Shown here piece by piece: positions 4,828-6,338 of a stretch of 6,338 bases of DNA. A program made the translations under genes and the position numbers. The notes beneath the pieces were generated by a model. The model was not told the origin of the DNA, searched no databases, and worked only from the letters and a program-made list of their open reading frames with translations. Source of the stretch: Gemmatimonadota bacterium (GTDB lineage: Bacteria; Gemmatimonadota; Gemmatimonadetes; Longimicrobiales; Gaopeijiaceae); contig JAPOOQ010000348.1 of the NCBI GenBank assembly GCA_026713345.1, positions 1-6,338 on the forward strand, in the 5' to 3' direction. Each line of letters opens with the position of its first letter. The first letter of the stretch is position 1.

Positions 4828-6184
4828 TCGTCGCGACGCCGATGTGATCCGCCCCTGCCCGGGTCGCCCTCACCCAGATATGACCCGTGCCCACCCCTCT
4901 CGCGGTGACCAGCCCGTTGCTGTCGACCGTCACCACGGACGGGTGGGGCGCGGACCAGATGTAGTCCGTGTCCTCGACCTCGTGGCCGTTTCTGTCGACG
5001 GCGATCGCGGTGATGCGCACGGTGTCGCCGACTTCCAGCGTGTCGACCGCCGGGGTCACGCGGACCTCGGACGCGAGCTGCGTCACCACCACCCCCGCCG
5101 CGGCGCTCAGTTCCCCGCTGACCGCCAGGATGTCCGTGCCACCCGTGCGCACAGCGGTGACCAACCCGGCAGCGTCGACTGTTGCCACGGCCTCGTTCTC
5201 CGAGCTCCAGGTGAAGCTGAAGCTCCCCATGGCGTTACCGTTGGCGTCCCGGCCCGCCGCCATCAGCCGAACGGTATCGCCGAGGGCGAACAAGGTCTTG
5301 TTGGCGGGGACGATTCCCACCCCGACGAGCACCTGCGAGACCGTGACATCGGCTGCGCCGGAGGCGTCTCCAGCCGTTGCGGTGATGCTCGCGTTTCCGT
5401 TTCCGATCGCCGTTACCAGCCCGGTGGAATCCACGGCGGCGACGGCCTGGTCGGTCGAACTCCACTCCAGGTCCGCGTCCACGACGGCGTTGCCGTTGGC
5501 GTCGAAGGGCTCGGCGGTGAGCCGCACGGTGTCGCCGAGGGCGGGGAAGGTGTTCGCCAATGGCGATACGTCGACTCGGGCAGCTTGCTGGTCGACGGTC
5601 ACTGCGGCGGTGGCGGTCGACCCCCGGCCCGTCGCGGTGACGTCCACGTTTCCGTTTGCGACTGCGGTCACCAACCCGTCCCCATCCACGGTGGCGACGG
5701 ACGCGTCTGCCGAACTCCATTCGACGCTCACGCCCGGGATGACGTTGTTATTTGCGTCGAGCGGCCGGGCGTCGAGCTGCAGCGTTTCGCCGAAGGAGAC
5801 GAGCGTGCCGGTGGACGGCGATACCTCGAAGAGGACGAGAACCTGGGAGACTCTGACCCCCGCGCCTCCGCTGGCGTTGCCCGAGGTGGCGGTTATCGCT
5901 GCGCTGCCGTTTCCGACGGCCGTCACGAGTCCGCCGGTGCTCACGGTGGCGACCGCGTTGTCGTTACTGGCCCACGTCACAGGCGCATCCGCGATCGCCT
6001 GGCCATCCCCGTCGAGGACGGAGGCGGTCAACTGCTGTGTTGCTCCGACCGCCGCCAGCTCCACCGACGAGGGCGCGACGCGGAGGCTTGCAGCGACGGG
6101 GGGATCCGTGCCGCCGTCGCAGGCGGCGATCAGTGCCAATACGATCAGGGCGGGTCCGCTTGTCCGCGGCTCACCTACACGCAT
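4784..6184 (-). CDS. Lipoprotein with five tandem Big2-type Ig-like domains
   Basis: 466-residue predicted lipoprotein. Arg2/Arg7 are followed by the hydrophobic stretch PALIVLALIAAC, whose IAAC lipobox makes Cys22 the acylated residue, with Asp at +2. The mature protein is almost wholly five bacterial Ig-like (Big2/BID_2) domains: about 32-114, 115-199, 200-284, 285-369 and 370-458. Each has a strand pair V..P....L...G.T..L, then D.(N/D)GN, W.S.(D/N).(A/S)VA.VD..GLVTA, and a closing I.VTA-like strand. No catalytic or anchoring domain follows the last repeat; a short tail (AASGASPPM) ends the protein. Big2 domains serve as adhesive or stalk modules in surface proteins such as intimin and invasin; the ligand here is unknown. 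Start: ATG 6184 is preferred over TTG 6226 because it gives a clean signal peptide and has AAGGGGG 6 bases or so upstream. A 21-base G run lies 110-130 bases upstream on this strand. Confidence 0.92.
   Translation of the reverse strand: MRVGEPRTSGPALIVLALIAACDGGTDPPVAASLRVAPSSVELAAVGATQQLTASVLDGDGQAIADAPVTWASNDNAVATVSTGGLVTAVGNGSAAITATSGNASGGAGVRVSQVLVLFEVSPSTGTLVSFGETLQLDARPLDANNNVIPGVSVEWSSADASVATVDGDGLVTAVANGNVDVTATGRGSTATAAVTVDQQAARVDVSPLANTFPALGDTVRLTAEPFDANGNAVVDADLEWSSTDQAVAAVDSTGLVTAIGNGNASITATAGDASGAADVTVSQVLVGVGIVPANKTLFALGDTVRLMAAGRDANGNAMGSFSFTWSSENEAVATVDAAGLVTAVRTGGTDILAVSGELSAAAGVVVTQLASEVRVTPAVDTLEVGDTVRITAIAVDRNGHEVEDTDYIWSAPHPSVVTVDSNGLVTARGVGTGHIWVRATRAGADHIGVATITVRAAASGASPPM
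4811..6091 (-). repeat. Five tandem Big2-domain coding repeats, 255-bp period
   Basis: Equivalent sites recur at exactly 255-base intervals: the plus-strand words starting at 5138, 5393, 5648 and 5903 (for example GTTTCCGTTTCCG at 5393 and GTTTCCGTTTGCG at 5648) occupy the same place in successive domains. This equals 85 residues per domain with no indels across repeats 2-4. The fifth, membrane-distal (C-terminal) repeat is more diverged. Junction residues alternate SQVLV, DQQAA, SQVLV, TQLAS, hinting that pairs of domains were duplicated together. Confidence 0.85.
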
Positions 6185-6189
6185 GCCAT

Positions 6190-6196
6190 CCCCCTT
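6190..6196 (-). promoter_or_regulatory. Ribosome-binding site that fixes the lipoprotein start
   Basis: On the minus strand AAGGGGG is followed by ATGGC-free spacing of 5 bases (6189-6185) and then ATG 6184. It differs from AAGGAGG by one base. An overlapping ATG (6189-6187) is out of frame. The site supports the shorter protein whose signal peptide and lipobox are correctly placed. Confidence 0.6.
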
Positions 6197-6293
6197 GGTG
6201 ACGAAATCTCTGTTGGGTGGCGCCAATCGCGCCCCGTGGGGCAGGTGCGCCCCCTAACGATAACCCCCGAGGCGGGATGATGTGGGTCCCCCG

Positions 6294-6314
6294 CCCCCCC
6301 CCCCCCCCCCCCCC
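6294..6314. repeat. Homopolymer of 21 C (21 G on the minus strand)
   Basis: An uninterrupted run of 21 C, bordered by CCCCCG on the left and ACCGCCCC on the right, 110-130 bases upstream of the lipoprotein ATG on the coding-strand side. Runs of this length are highly prone to slippage and are the hallmark of phase-variable promoters or genes in other bacteria. They can equally be a sequencing or assembly artefact near a contig edge. A possible -10, TATCGT (minus strand, 6262-6257), lies between the tract and the gene, without a good -35. Confidence 0.8.
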
Positions 6315-6338
6315 ACCGCCCCGCCGCCCCCGGCCATC

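Noticed and set aside
6219..6242. Small inverted repeats GGCGC/GCGCC and GCCCC/GGGGC in the lipoprotein leader, considered as a riboswitch or operator
   Set aside because: Stems of 5 bp are expected often at this GC content and no known riboswitch consensus is present.
4769..6280. Plus-strand open frames of 503 and 429 residues (the second at 4968-6257) opposite the Big2 lipoprotein
   Set aside because: Their apparent internal repeats mirror the 255-bp repeats of the real gene; neither has a signal, a known motif or a convincing ribosome-binding site.

Overview
This is a high-GC bacterial window with strong gene packing, standard bacterial codon use and GTG/TTG starts alongside ATG. A secreted S9 peptidase with a TolB-like propeller, a multi-Big2 lipoprotein and a zinc-ribbon/methyltransferase-like protein together suggest a free-living or host-associated Gemmatimonadota-type bacterium (or a similar high-GC Gram-negative phylum). 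That assignment is inference from gene style, not from a marker gene.

Layout, left to right. (1) A plus-strand block holds the C-terminal 208 residues of a classical short-chain dehydrogenase/reductase whose N-terminal cofactor motif lies before base 1. It overlaps by 4 bases (GTGA) a 237-residue protein with a Trm112-like zinc ribbon and a degenerate methyltransferase-like C-terminal part. A complete tRNA-Ile(GAT) starts 18 bases after that stop codon. (2) A 151-base convergent gap contains a convincing intrinsic terminator reading on the minus strand. (3) A minus-strand CPBP-family intramembrane protease (CAAX/Abi type) follows, with all its signature motifs. (4) A 177-base divergent intergenic region separates it from (5) a plus-strand exported S9 prolyl-oligopeptidase-family serine peptidase with an intact Ser/Asp/His triad. 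(6) Convergent to it, and overlapping its 3' end by 44 bases, is a minus-strand lipoprotein made almost entirely of five Big2-type immunoglobulin-like domains. Its upstream region contains a run of 21 C (21 G on its coding strand).

The genes do not form an evident pathway. The SDR and zinc-ribbon genes are almost certainly co-translated. The CPBP protease and the S9 peptidase are divergently transcribed, and the S9 peptidase and Big2 lipoprotein are both envelope-directed. No mobile element, CRISPR array, phage gene, toxin-antitoxin pair or recognisable defence island was seen, and I do not see a clearly new system. The points most worth checking are the 21-nt homopolymer upstream of the surface lipoprotein, the methyltransferase-like domain without a visible SAM-binding motif I, the recurrent 7-8 nt G runs and G-quadruplex motif in the first operon, and the tRNA-Ile(GAT) sitting outside any rRNA operon.
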